DNA from: Bacteroidales bacterium
GTDB taxonomy: Bacteria > Bacteroidota > Bacteroidia > Bacteroidales > Lentimicrobiaceae
Length of the DNA: 30,762 bases
Direction of reading: 5' to 3'
NCBI GenBank assembly: GCA_022837485.1
Contig: JALHHH010000053.1
Span: 1-30,762 of the forward strand
Every line of letters begins with the position of its first letter. Within the stretch, counting starts at the first letter, position 1. Below the pieces are notes generated by a model. It worked only from the letters and a program-made list of their open reading frames with translations. It was not told the origin of the DNA and made no database searches. The translations under genes were made by a program, and so were the position numbers. Shown here piece by piece: positions 1 to 8,143 of this stretch.

Positions 1-1
1 A

Positions 2-2713
2 TGTGCCTACAGCCAGACCTGGACGGCAAATTATACCGATGCCTGTGAGAATGAGGCAGCAGAGGTAAGTATAACCTACACCTGGACGGTAGACACCGAA
101 GCACCGATATTTACCGCGCTTCCGGAGAATATTACTGTAAACTGTGATGGTGCAGGTAATCCCGGAGAGCTGACGAACTGGCTGAATAGCCCAGTTGCTG
201 AGGATGCCTGCGGCGAAGTAACAATTACCAATAATTTTGCAGGTCTGAGTGACCTTTGTGGAGCAACAGGAACAGCAACGGTTACCTGGACAGCTACCGA
301 CAATTGCGGCAATTCGGCTACTGTTACAGCAACCTTTACCATTGTCGACACAGAGGCTCCTGAAATTATATGTCCTCAGAATATTGTGGTGGACACTGAG
401 CCGGGTATGTGCGGTGCATGGATAGAGGTACCTGTTCCTGCAGCAAGCGACGCATGCGGTGAAGTAACCCTGGTTAATAATATTACAGGTACAGCCAATG
501 CCACGGGATCGTATCCGCTTGGTGTTACTACTGTTACCTGGACTGCTAGCGACGAATGCGGTAACGTTTCAACCTGTTCGATAACAATAATCGTTAACGA
601 TAACGAGGATCCGCACATCATTTGTCCCCAGCACATCACGGTTAATGCCGATCCCGGTGTTTGTGAGGCTTATGTTACCGTTCCTCAGCCTATTGTAAGC
701 GATAACTGCGAAATTCGCACCATTACCAACACCTATACACATACCGACGATGCTTCAGCAGTTTACCCTGTGGGCACAACCGTAGTATGGTGGACCGTAG
801 TTGATATGTCGGGCAATTCAAGCTCCTGCTTCATGAATGTCACCGTTGTAGACAATGAAGCACCTGTAATTGAGTGCCCCGAAGACATAGCGACAGCAGC
901 CGACCCTGGTGTATGTGAAGCATATGTAAGCGTACCTCAGCCTGTGGTTTCTGATAATTGCGGAATTGTCAGCGTGGTTAACAGCTTTAATGGAACGGAT
1001 GATGCCAGCGGAAACTATCCTGCAGGTACCACCATCGTAACCTGGACAGTTACAGACCTGAGTGGTTTTACTGCTGAGTGCAGCATGACGGTGACGGTCA
1101 GCGACGAGGAGCTTCCCGCAATTGAGTGTCCGGAAGACATTGCAGTAAATACCGATCCCGGAGTTTGCGAAGCCAGTGTAACCGTACCTCAGCCTGTAGT
1201 TTCCGATAACTGCGGAATTGCCAGTGTGGTTAACAGTTTTAACGGAACGAACGATGCCAGCGGAATCTATCCGGAAGGAACAACTACCATTACCTGGACC
1301 GTTGTGGATGTAAATGGCAACAGTGCCGAGTGCATCATGACCGTTACGGTTACGGATAACGAGATGCCGGTAATTGAATGTCCGGAAGACATTGCAGTGA
1401 ATACCGATCCCGGAGTTTGTGAAGCTTATGTATCCGTTTCTCAGCCTGTTGTGTCCGATAACTGCGGTATTGAAAGCATCGTAAACTCTTTCAACGGAAC
1501 GGACGACGCCAGTGGAATTTACCCGGCAGGTGTTACCACGGTTGTTTGGACAGTAACGGATATTCACGGATTAACCTCTACTTGTGAAATGAGCGTTACG
1601 GTTACCGACACCGAAGCTCCGGTAATTGAGTGTCCGGATGATATCCAGGCCGTTGCCGGTGAGGATTGCAATGCACTGGTTGAGATACCTCAGCCCGTTG
1701 TATCCGACAACTGCGGTATTGAGCAGATTGTAAGCGATCCTGAATTTACCGGAAGTTTGCTTTTGCCGGTTGGCGTTCACAGCATTACCTGGACGGTAAC
1801 CGATATTCACGGAAATCAGGCAAGCTGTCAGATGAAGGTAACGGTTATCGCCGGTCCTTTGGCAAACGACGACTTTGCAACTACCGAGATGAACATACCG
1901 GTTTCTGTTCCCGTACTTGAGAACGACACCGATTGCGACAACAACATCGATCCTTCAACCGTAACTGTAATTACTAATCCCGGACATGGCTTCACCATGG
2001 TAGATACACAGAATGGCAACATTCTCTATACGCCGGAAGCCGGATTCCACGGAACGGATACCTTTATCTACCGTGTATGTGATGTTACCGGATTGTGTGA
2101 CGAAGCTACGGTTACCATTACCATTGAAGGTTTTGATCCTATCTACCTGGTGGCAGTGAATGATCTCGATACTACCCTGATGAATACGCCCAGAGTAATC
2201 ATCAACATGGCCAACGACATCGTTCCCGAAGGCATCACTGCCGGCATAGAAATACTTGTACAGCCTCAGCATGGTTCTCTGATGCTTCACAGCGATTATA
2301 CAGTAACCTACACTCCGGATATGGATTATACCGGAACCGATGAATTCACTTACATTTTGTACGATCTGAATGGTGTTGCAACATCCGACACTGCAACCTC
2401 CGTCATCGTAATCGTACCGGATGATGAACGTGCCGAAATTGTGATCTACAATGCGATAACCCCCAACGGTGATGGCCGCAACGATAAGTGGATCATCGAC
2501 GGAATAGAAGAATATGCCGACAATGAGGTATTAATCTTCAATCGCTGGGGCGATCAGGTGAGGTACTTTGAAAATTACAACAACACCTCAGTAGTATGGG
2601 ATGGCTCGAATGCCAAGGGTAAGGATCTTCCCGACGGAACCTACTACTACATCGTAAAACTAAGGTCAGTCAGTGAAATTTACACCGGATGGGTAATTAT
2701 TCACGGCAGATAA
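2..2713 (+). CDS. HYR-repeat surface protein with type B T9SS sorting domain (5'-truncated)
   Basis: The frame is open from base 2 to the TAA at 2711-2713, so the gene begins before the window; the GTG at 386 is internal. In order it shows a divergent HYR-like unit (about 101-364), six HYR units starting at 365, 617, 869, 1121, 1373 and 1625, two cadherin/Ig-like domains (about 1860-2137 and 2150-2425, with the typical NDxD...GTDTFxYxVCD pattern), and a gliding-motility-associated C-terminal domain (about 2441-2710, starting ITPNGDGRND and containing FNRWGDQV and DGTYYYIVKL). HYR units keep the motifs IECPEDI, DPGVCEA, VSDNCGI and TWTVTD; their paired cysteines suggest disulfides outside the cell. 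The last domain is the CHU_C/TIGR04131 type B signal for T9SS export. It is likely a long stalk-like adhesin or surface filament. A PorP/SprF gene follows, as is usual for type B cargo. The exact binding partner cannot be read from the sequence. Confidence 0.93.
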   Translation, partial: CAYSQTWTANYTDACENEAAEVSITYTWTVDTEAPIFTALPENITVNCDGAGNPGELTNWLNSPVAEDACGEVTITNNFAGLSDLCGATGTATVTWTATDNCGNSATVTATFTIVDTEAPEIICPQNIVVDTEPGMCGAWIEVPVPAASDACGEVTLVNNITGTANATGSYPLGVTTVTWTASDECGNVSTCSITIIVNDNEDPHIICPQHITVNADPGVCEAYVTVPQPIVSDNCEIRTITNTYTHTDDASAVYPVGTTVVWWTVVDMSGNSSSCFMNVTVVDNEAPVIECPEDIATAADPGVCEAYVSVPQPVVSDNCGIVSVVNSFNGTDDASGNYPAGTTIVTWTVTDLSGFTAECSMTVTVSDEELPAIECPEDIAVNTDPGVCEASVTVPQPVVSDNCGIASVVNSFNGTNDASGIYPEGTTTITWTVVDVNGNSAECIMTVTVTDNEMPVIECPEDIAVNTDPGVCEAYVSVSQPVVSDNCGIESIVNSFNGTDDASGIYPAGVTTVVWTVTDIHGLTSTCEMSVTVTDTEAPVIECPDDIQAVAGEDCNALVEIPQPVVSDNCGIEQIVSDPEFTGSLLLPVGVHSITWTVTDIHGNQASCQMKVTVIAGPLANDDFATTEMNIPVSVPVLENDTDCDNNIDPSTVTVITNPGHGFTMVDTQNGNILYTPEAGFHGTDTFIYRVCDVTGLCDEATVTITIEGFDPIYLVAVNDLDTTLMNTPRVIINMANDIVPEGITAGIEILVQPQHGSLMLHSDYTVTYTPDMDYTGTDEFTYILYDLNGVATSDTATSVIVIVPDDERAEIVIYNAITPNGDGRNDKWIIDGIEEYADNEVLIFNRWGDQVRYFENYNNTSVVWDGSNAKGKDLPDGTYYYIVKLRSVSEIYTGWVIIHGR
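365..1855 (+). repeat. Six tandem HYR-encoding repeats, exact 252-bp period
   Basis: The same codon (Ile of the I-x-C-P motif) falls at 365, 617, 869, 1121, 1373 and 1625, exactly 252 bp (84 codons) apart each time. Units three to five are the most alike, with long identical nucleotide stretches around the DPGVCEA and VSDNCGI codons; unit six is shorter and more diverged. This is in-frame tandem duplication within the surface-protein gene. Confidence 0.9.
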
Positions 2714-2846
2714 GATACCGGGTTAGCGCCGGTCGGCAGGGAGGGTTTAAGGGGTTTGAATCCGATGCCGGCCGGTTGCTGCCAGGTTTTCATAAGGAAA
2801 ACAAACAAAGGGAAAAAAAGGAATAATCTTATAACAGCCAAGTAAA

Positions 2847-3794
2847 ATGAAAAAGTCTTTACTCATAATCGGACTGTTACTGGTAACCATAGGTGCTATG
2901 GCTCAGCGCGATGCACTTTACAGCCAGTTTATGTTTAACCGGTTGGTAATCAACCCGGGTTATACAGGAAGTCGTGATATGTTAACCATGACCCTGCTGA
3001 ATCGCTATCAGTGGGTGGGTTTTGGTGACGGAGCACCGCAAACATTAACTTTTAGTGCCCATACGCCGCTGCGCAATGAAAATGTTGCTCTTGGAATGTA
3101 TGTCTATGCCGATCAGTCCGGTCCTTTTACGGATGTAGGCTTCATGGGCAATTATGCCTACAGGGTACGCTTGTTCAATGGTATTCTGTCGCTGGGTCTG
3201 CAAGCTGGTTTCAACCAGGTGAATGTTGACTGGGATGCTGTTCAGGTGCGCGATCAGGACGATCCCGTTACCCTGAGCCGGCCTAAAAATAAAATCCAGC
3301 CCGATGCAAATTTCGGGGTCTATTACTATACCCGTAATTACTACCTGGGAGTGTCGTCAAAGCAGCTCTTCGAAAGTCAGTACGGAAAGGTTGATTTTGA
3401 AGACGGCCTGACAACCTATGCTACCCTCGCCCGCCATTTCTATGGCATAGCAGGACTGGCACTGCCGATTACCGACAGGGTTGTTTTCAGACCGGGCATG
3501 ATGTTTAAATACACTGCCAATGCGCCTTTGAATGTGGATTTGAATGCAAGTTTCCTGTTCAACGATGTCCTTTGGCTGGGTGCATCCTACAGGACCAATA
3601 AGAATGCCATCACAAGCAAGAACGCAATCGTACTGATGGTCGAGCTCAACCTTACTGAAAACTGGAGGCTTGGCTACTCTTACGATTCATACCTTACCGA
3701 AATGAAGACGCATTCACAGGGCTCGCATGAAATTATGATCTCTTACGATCTGAGCGTATTTAAGCCCAGGCTTCTAACCCCCAGGTATTTTTAA
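2847..3794 (+). CDS. PorP/SprF family type IX secretion system membrane protein
   Basis: This 315-residue protein has a signal peptide (residues 1-19, cleavage after AMA) and then the family-typical start RDALYSQFMFNRLVINPGYTG. The rest is rich in alternating aromatic and polar residues, as expected for an outer-membrane beta-barrel, and matches the PorP/SprF family (TIGR03519) in length and pattern. In gliding Bacteroidota, SprF-type proteins are needed for secretion or surface attachment of type B cargo such as SprB. Here it lies 133 bp downstream of a type B cargo gene and 42 bp before a PorE-like gene, so the three probably form one operon. It is likely a dedicated partner for the upstream protein; whether it also serves the general T9SS cannot be told. 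The ATG at 2847 is directly followed by the signal peptide and is the obvious start. Confidence 0.9.
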   Translation: MKKSLLIIGLLLVTIGAMAQRDALYSQFMFNRLVINPGYTGSRDMLTMTLLNRYQWVGFGDGAPQTLTFSAHTPLRNENVALGMYVYADQSGPFTDVGFMGNYAYRVRLFNGILSLGLQAGFNQVNVDWDAVQVRDQDDPVTLSRPKNKIQPDANFGVYYYTRNYYLGVSSKQLFESQYGKVDFEDGLTTYATLARHFYGIAGLALPITDRVVFRPGMMFKYTANAPLNVDLNASFLFNDVLWLGASYRTNKNAITSKNAIVLMVELNLTENWRLGYSYDSYLTEMKTHSQGSHEIMISYDLSVFKPRLLTPRYF

Positions 3795-3836
3795 CGCTTA
3801 AAATGAATGTCAACCCCTTCGAAAAAGATAAAGATC

Positions 3837-5918
3837 ATGAAAACAAGATATCTGGTTCTGCTGCTAACCATTCTAACACTGGCCGGTTCAGAGGCCATGG
3901 CTCAAAAAGCAAAAGCCGACAGGATGTTCAAACGGTTCGATTTTGCCAGGGCGATACCCCACTATGAGCGTCTGGCAAATAAAAACAACCGCCACCTTAC
4001 TTACGCTATGACGCGCCTGGGCGATTGTTACCGGCTTACCAGCAATTACGAAAAAGCTGCCGAATGGTACGGCAAGGTTGTGGAATCCTCGTCTCCCGAG
4101 GCACAAGTATACCTTAACTACGGACAGTCCCTCAGAAGTCTAGGGCAATACGACGAAGCCCGGGAGCAGTTTGAACGCTATTCGCAGCTGAATCCCACCG
4201 ACTCGCGCGGCGCACTGTATGCAAAATTCAGTTCGGAAGTAAAAGCCTGGGCAGAACCTGAATACGACTATGCTGTAACCAACGCCGGAGAAGTGAATTC
4301 TGCATTCTCCGATTTTTCGCCCCTCTATACCGCCGACGGAATCATCTTTACCACCGACCGAATGGCCCGCTCAGGCGAAAAACGCTACGGATGGACAGGT
4401 GCCTATTATCTCGATCTTTTCTTTGCCAAAACCAAAAAGAATGATGAAGGTATCCTTGTGCCCGGAAGTGCTTCGGTTTATTCTTCCAAACTGAACCAAA
4501 CATGGCACGATGGTCCTGCAACCTTCAGCAGCGATTTCAAGACCGTGTATTTTACACGTGTAATCCGTAAATCCGGAGAGCTTGATTCAACCCGTTATCA
4601 TACCAACAGACTTCAGATTTTCTCGAGCACCATGCAGGACGATAAGTGGAGCGATCCAGAGCCCTTTTATCTGAACAGCGAAACCTATTCAGTTGGACAT
4701 CCCGCTTTGACAAGCGACGGCAAAACACTGTATTTTGTTTCAGATATGCCGGGCGGACAAGGTGGCACCGACATCTATCGCGTTAAGCGACAGGACGATT
4801 CCTGGGGACAGGCAGAGAACCTGGGGTCGGTGATAAATACTTTTGGTAATGAGATGTTCCCATACGTTCATAAAGACAGCATACTCTATTTCTCATCCGA
4901 CGGTCACGCAGGACTCGGTAGTCTGGATATTTTCAGAGCACAGATTCAGGGCGAGCAGTTTACTGCTCCTGAAAATCTGAAAGCGCCGGTAAATTCACCA
5001 GCCGATGATTTTGGAATTGCTATTGCCGATAACCACAGGCAGGGTATCTTCAGTTCCAACCGCCCCGGTGGTAAGGGAGAAGACGATCTTTACCTGGTTT
5101 CCATCAGCGAACGCCTGCCCGATTCGGTTCTGATAGCCGGAATTGTCCGGGATAAGGAATCTCTTGCTATTATGCCCGATGCAACGGTTTTTGCTTTGAA
5201 CACTCAAACCGGCGATGTCCTGGTTCTGAAAACAGATGACCTTGGTCAATACAGCTTCACTGTCCCCAGAGGTTCGGTTTTTGTTATAAAAGGTATTGAA
5301 ACCGGTTTTTATCCCGATTGTCTGAACGTGACCTTGGATCCCAAATCCGGCATCACCGAACTGAACAACCGCGACCTGTTGCTGGCTAAACTTAAGGTAG
5401 ACCAGATATTTAAGCTGCACAATATTTATTACGACTTTGATAAACACAACATCCGTCCGGATGCTGCAGCCGAACTGGATCGTGTTGTTACTTTCCTGAA
5501 CGAGAATCCAGATATTGCCGTTGAACTTGGCTCACATACCGATGCCCGCGGTACGCACCGCTACAACGATCGCTTATCGCAACGCCGGGCCGAGTCTGCA
5601 GTTAAGTACATTGTTGAGCGTGGTACCAGCCGTAATCGCATTACTGCACAGGGATATGGTGAGACCAAACTTGTTAATGAGTGTGCCGACGGTATCAATT
5701 GTTCCGAAGAAGCACATCAGGCAAACCGTCGTACCGAAATTAAAATCTCCGGCGTACCTGAGTCACCCCAGGCAGAGGGCGAACAACCTCTCGACCGGTT
5801 TAAAGCCGGTGATGTTTTAAAAGTCAGCGATTTCGACGAAAGTTTTTTCACAAGCTGCAACGATGCGGAATCGCTAAATGAACTGCCGGTTTACGGCATT
5901 ACTCCGCGAGGAGAGTAA
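3837..5918 (+). CDS. PorE-like TPR/PD40/OmpA-domain T9SS-associated protein
   Basis: A protein of 693 residues from the ATG at 3837, which gives a clean signal peptide (MKTRYLVLLLTILTLAG..AMA). An upstream in-frame ATG at 3807 would add ten residues (MSTPSKKIKI) and is less likely. Domains in order: TPR repeats (about 25-125), PD40 beta-propeller repeats (about 150-420; motifs TSDGKTLYFVSD, DSILYFSSDG, GIFSSNRPGG), a carboxypeptidase-regulatory-like fold (about 433-505) and an OmpA peptidoglycan-binding domain (about 528-640; IYYDFDKHNIRPDA, SHTDARGTHRYN, NRRTEIKI). The same order is known from PorE (PG1058) of Porphyromonas gingivalis, which ties the T9SS outer-membrane complex to peptidoglycan. 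This copy has a signal peptidase I-type site rather than a lipobox. Linked to PorP/SprF and a type B cargo, it probably belongs to a cargo-specific attachment complex; it could also be the general PorE. Confidence 0.87.
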   Translation: MKTRYLVLLLTILTLAGSEAMAQKAKADRMFKRFDFARAIPHYERLANKNNRHLTYAMTRLGDCYRLTSNYEKAAEWYGKVVESSSPEAQVYLNYGQSLRSLGQYDEAREQFERYSQLNPTDSRGALYAKFSSEVKAWAEPEYDYAVTNAGEVNSAFSDFSPLYTADGIIFTTDRMARSGEKRYGWTGAYYLDLFFAKTKKNDEGILVPGSASVYSSKLNQTWHDGPATFSSDFKTVYFTRVIRKSGELDSTRYHTNRLQIFSSTMQDDKWSDPEPFYLNSETYSVGHPALTSDGKTLYFVSDMPGGQGGTDIYRVKRQDDSWGQAENLGSVINTFGNEMFPYVHKDSILYFSSDGHAGLGSLDIFRAQIQGEQFTAPENLKAPVNSPADDFGIAIADNHRQGIFSSNRPGGKGEDDLYLVSISERLPDSVLIAGIVRDKESLAIMPDATVFALNTQTGDVLVLKTDDLGQYSFTVPRGSVFVIKGIETGFYPDCLNVTLDPKSGITELNNRDLLLAKLKVDQIFKLHNIYYDFDKHNIRPDAAAELDRVVTFLNENPDIAVELGSHTDARGTHRYNDRLSQRRAESAVKYIVERGTSRNRITAQGYGETKLVNECADGINCSEEAHQANRRTEIKISGVPESPQAEGEQPLDRFKAGDVLKVSDFDESFFTSCNDAESLNELPVYGITPRGE

Positions 5919-5976
5919 TCCCCGCCAAACGGGGCCCTGAATTGCCCCCCTAAGTTTCCTTTATATTTGTTTTCCC

Positions 5977-6015
5977 GTCGCGGGGCCGGTTTCTTCCGGC
6001 CCCGCGGCAATTTTT
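5977..6015 (+). terminator. Rho-independent terminator after the PorE-like gene
   Basis: A 13-bp stem (5977-5989 with 5996-6008, one G-U pair; core GCGGGGCCGG/CCGGCCCCGC) has a 6-nt loop and is followed by AA and five T. It lies about 60 bp after the stop of the PorE-like gene and fits the end of the three-gene secretion operon. Confidence 0.8.
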
Positions 6016-6089
6016 ACGGTTACCGCAATTTCCATGCTTTGGATATTTCATTTATGTAAGTGCAGTAATGATGTTACACCTGCAATATC

Positions 6090-6132
6090 GGTTGCACAAG
6101 CGGGAACGAACCGATGACCTGCTGATCAAAAA
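6090..6132 (-). other. tRNA 3'-half-like fragment
   Basis: Read on the minus strand, the segment contains GATCAGCAGGTC followed by ATCGGTTCGTTCCCGCT. This resembles the anticodon-stem 3' strand, variable loop and T-arm of a tRNA. Four of five T-stem pairs form, but position 58 is T where tRNAs have A, and there is no matching 5' half or acceptor partner nearby. It is not a functional tRNA gene. It could be a remnant left by an integrase-type attachment event, or a chance match. Confidence 0.25.
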
Positions 6133-6178
6133 CGTTTCACGAGTTTTACGAATGGTTTTGCTGAGGTTGAGATTCGGG

Positions 6179-6230
6179 GATTATAGTTTCGAGAAGGACT
6201 CAGACCCGGCAGCCCTGCTGATTATAGTTT
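6179..6230. repeat. 11-bp direct repeat pair (GATTATAGTTT)
   Basis: GATTATAGTTT occurs at 6179-6189 and again at 6220-6230, 41 bp apart, in the gene-free stretch next to the tRNA-like fragment. No function can be assigned; the match is short enough to be accidental. Confidence 0.4.
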
Positions 6231-6318
6231 AACTGCAGCGGATGGTGGTGGGTAGAAGTCAGAACGAAAGAAAGCCTGGTTTTCATCGGTAAGAATATCT
6301 GAAACAATGTAATACCAA

Positions 6319-6438
6319 ATGAAGGCTTTGCGTATCGATCTGCTGTATGTTTCCCCTAAGGATATTTGCTATATCGGGTTTATTTTAGCTGGCAAGGATC
6401 TGTACGCAATTTTTACTGATGCCGTAACTTACAGATGA
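6319..6438 (+). pseudogene. Possible 39-codon ORF or remnant, weakly DUF4911-like
   Basis: An ATG-to-TGA frame of 39 residues lies in the gene-free stretch. Its middle (LLYVSPKDICYIGFILAG) recalls the start of small DUF4911-type proteins, where a strand is followed by D-I-x-Y/F and a hydrophobic helix. It ends well before such a family would. It may be a decayed gene or a non-coding chance frame; no ribosome-binding site or promoter is evident. The rest of 6016-6476 shows nothing further that I can name. Confidence 0.2.
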
Positions 6439-6478
6439 GGAATATGCTTCAACTATCCCTTCCGGGAAAATGCGAAGG

Positions 6479-6511
6479 AAAAAAAACGGCTGTCCGTGAA
6501 GAACAGCCGTT
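6479..6511 (-). terminator. Rho-independent terminator of the tonB-like gene
   Basis: On the minus strand a 9-bp stem (AACGGCTGT/ACAGCCGTT, 6485-6493 with 6503-6511) with a 9-nt loop is followed by eight T. It begins about 20 bp past the stop codon of the tonB-like gene and probably ends the minus-strand cluster. Confidence 0.85.
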
Positions 6512-6530
6512 AAAATGTTTTGGTGTCTGA

Positions 6531-7217
6531 TTAACCGGCGAGGGTAAATTTGATGGGCATGTTAAACTGAACGCGTACGGGTTTACCGCGTTGTTTACCG
6601 GGCACCCATCTGGGCATGGCTTTAATAACGCGGATTGCTTCTTCATCGCAACCGCCGCCAATACCGCGGAGTACTCTAACATCGGTAACGGATCCGTCCC
6701 GTTCTACAACGAACGTAACGTAAACGGTACCCTGAATGCTACTTTCACGGGCCATCTGCGGGTATTTGATATTTTCCTGCAGGAACCTGATACGGGCTTC
6801 ATCGCCTCCGGGGAAAGATGGTGAATCTTCAACGACCATAAAAATTTCCGCTTCAGCAACCTCTTCTTCTTCCGATACTGCCGGAGGAACGTAGGTAGGA
6901 ATTTCGGTAAGCTGGTTGGCTTCTGCATCAATTGTTATATCATCGTCAACATCTACGTCATCCTGAACGATGTTGATCAGGGTAGTAGTTGGGGGGGGTG
7001 GTGCAGGAGGTGGCGGAGGTTTGTTTTGCTGGGTTATCTCAACCATATCCTCTTCCACCTGAACGGCTTCACGGCCTGAAAGATCCAGCTGCTTTTTGTC
7101 GTATGTTTTCCATTCAAAAGCAACCAGAATGGCAGCAAGAGCAATGATGAGCCCGATCTGAACAAAGAACGTCCTCTTTCTCTCAAGATCAGCTTTCGGG
7201 GACTTTTTTGCTTCCAT
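6531..7217 (-). CDS. Energy transducer TonB family protein
   Basis: A 228-residue protein with a short basic N-terminus, one membrane helix (about residues 17-35), a proline-rich linker (NKPPPPPAPPPP, about 65-76), an acidic stretch (DDVDVDDDITID) and a C-terminal TonB domain (about 140-228; GTVYVTFVVERDGSVTDVRVLRG, MPRWVPGKQRGKPV). The order matches the Bacteroidota TonB family that crosses the periplasm and passes inner-membrane proton motive force to outer-membrane receptors. No ExbB/ExbD genes are in the window. It is the last gene of a minus-strand run ruvA-sprA-gcvH-vanZ-tonB, 59 bp after the VanZ-like gene. Its position next to the T9SS translocon gene sprA is notable, but a role in energising T9SS would be inference only. 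Confidence 0.92.
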   Translation of the reverse strand: MEAKKSPKADLERKRTFFVQIGLIIALAAILVAFEWKTYDKKQLDLSGREAVQVEEDMVEITQQNKPPPPPAPPPPTTTLINIVQDDVDVDDDITIDAEANQLTEIPTYVPPAVSEEEEVAEAEIFMVVEDSPSFPGGDEARIRFLQENIKYPQMARESSIQGTVYVTFVVERDGSVTDVRVLRGIGGGCDEEAIRVIKAMPRWVPGKQRGKPVRVQFNMPIKFTLAG

Positions 7218-7276
7218 ATGTTTAACTGATAATTAGTTACATCAACAACCCAACCCTCGTCGGGCAGAGTGCTAAA

Positions 7277-7693
7277 TTAGTTAATTTTTTCTCTTGAGTG
7301 TACTTTTTTTCGTTTTTTCTTAGAAAACAACGAAAAAAGAATACATCCTGCCACTATTCCTGCAACGTCTGCAACCCCATCATACAAGTTCCCATCGCGT
7401 CCTACCGGCAGCAAAGCCTGCAGCAACTCTGTAGCAACAGCAACAAGCAGACCTGCAGCCATTGCCGTTGCATAATAAGAACGTTTGCTGATGCCCGGAA
7501 ATTGTTTTACCATTCCTGACATGATCAGAAAGCCAAGGACGGCAAACAATCCAAGATGTACAAGTTTATCCGGACTATACAGTAACCAGAATCCCCTGGG
7601 AACCGGAATAAAATTTCCCGGTAACAGCGTCAGCAGCAGAATCAGTGCCGTCCAGACAGCGGATGGCAAAAAATTAAAAATGAAACGCAGCAT
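7277..7693 (-). CDS. VanZ-like family membrane protein
   Basis: This 138-residue protein has about four hydrophobic segments (around residues 8-25, 45-62, 74-92, 108-124) and a very basic tail (SKKKRKKVHSREK). The pattern DKLVHLGLFAVLGF, then TELLQ and YDGVADVAGIVAG, is the VanZ-like family signature (PF04892). Despite the name, taken from the teicoplanin-resistance gene vanZ, most members have no proven function and this one should not be read as a resistance gene. It sits between gcvH (27 bp upstream) and the tonB-like gene (59 bp downstream), in what looks like one transcription unit. Confidence 0.85.
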   Translation of the reverse strand: MLRFIFNFLPSAVWTALILLLTLLPGNFIPVPRGFWLLYSPDKLVHLGLFAVLGFLIMSGMVKQFPGISKRSYYATAMAAGLLVAVATELLQALLPVGRDGNLYDGVADVAGIVAGCILFSLFSKKKRKKVHSREKIN

Positions 7694-7720
7694 CGGCCAG
7701 GCCCGGATATTAATTGGGGA

Positions 7721-8101
7721 TCAGGCTCCTATTTGTGCTGTATAAGCATCTGCATCAAGCAATTGGTCAAGCTGTGCAGGCTCGGTGATCTTTAATTTAA
7801 TGATCCAGCCTTCTCCGTAAGGATCCTTGTTGATAAGTTCGGGCGTTCCGTTCAGTGCTTCGTTAAACTCAGTAACCTCTCCGGATACGGGAAGATACAG
7901 ATCGCTGACCGTCTTTACGGCTTCAATGGTTCCAAAGGTCTCTCCCTGCTCCAGGGTCTCGCCAACGGTTTCAACCTCTACAAATACTATGTCGCCAAGT
8001 TCACCCTGTGCGAATTCGGTAACTCCGATTACGGCAATGTCGCCTTCAACCTTAATCCATTCGTGTTCCTTTGTGTACTTTAAATTGCTGGGAATGTTCA
8101 T
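7721..8101 (-). CDS. gcvH: Glycine cleavage system H protein
   Basis: The 126-residue protein is full length for GcvH, the lipoylated carrier that shuttles the aminomethyl group between the P, T and L proteins of the glycine cleavage system in the cytoplasm. The family start (YTKEHEWIKVEGDIAVIGVTEFAQ is the region, residues 9-32) and the lipoylation site GTIEAVKTVSDLYLP are present, with Lys63 the modified residue. The other subunits (gcvP, gcvT) are not in the window. It is encoded between sprA and the VanZ-like gene, which I recall as the usual place for gcvH in many Bacteroidota. A TAnnTTTG promoter element 35 bp upstream suggests it can be transcribed apart from sprA. Confidence 0.97.
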   Translation of the reverse strand: MNIPSNLKYTKEHEWIKVEGDIAVIGVTEFAQGELGDIVFVEVETVGETLEQGETFGTIEAVKTVSDLYLPVSGEVTEFNEALNGTPELINKDPYGEGWIIKLKITEPAQLDQLLDADAYTAQIGA

Positions 8102-8135
8102 GATATATAATTTTTTAGTGGAAGTTGCAAGTTGC

Positions 8136-8143
8136 CAAAGTTA
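8136..8143 (-). promoter_or_regulatory. Putative gcvH promoter, -7 element TAACTTTG
   Basis: On the minus strand TAACTTTG matches the Bacteroidota -7 consensus TAnnTTTG, 34 bp before the gcvH ATG. No TTG -33 element is seen at the right distance, so this is a tentative call. Confidence 0.35.

Noticed and set aside
818..1567. 249-codon open frame on the minus strand opposite the HYR repeats
   Set aside because: It mirrors the 252-bp repeat of the real gene and exists only because the repeat keeps one antisense frame open; its protein is a low-information repeat of the same period.
365..1855. Repeat array as a possible CRISPR
   Set aside because: The units are 252 bp, coding and in frame, without the short repeat and unique spacer pattern.
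7277..7693. VanZ-like gene as an antibiotic resistance gene
   Set aside because: Only the broad VanZ-like fold is present, with no van operon; such genes are common and unrelated to glycopeptide resistance in most genomes.
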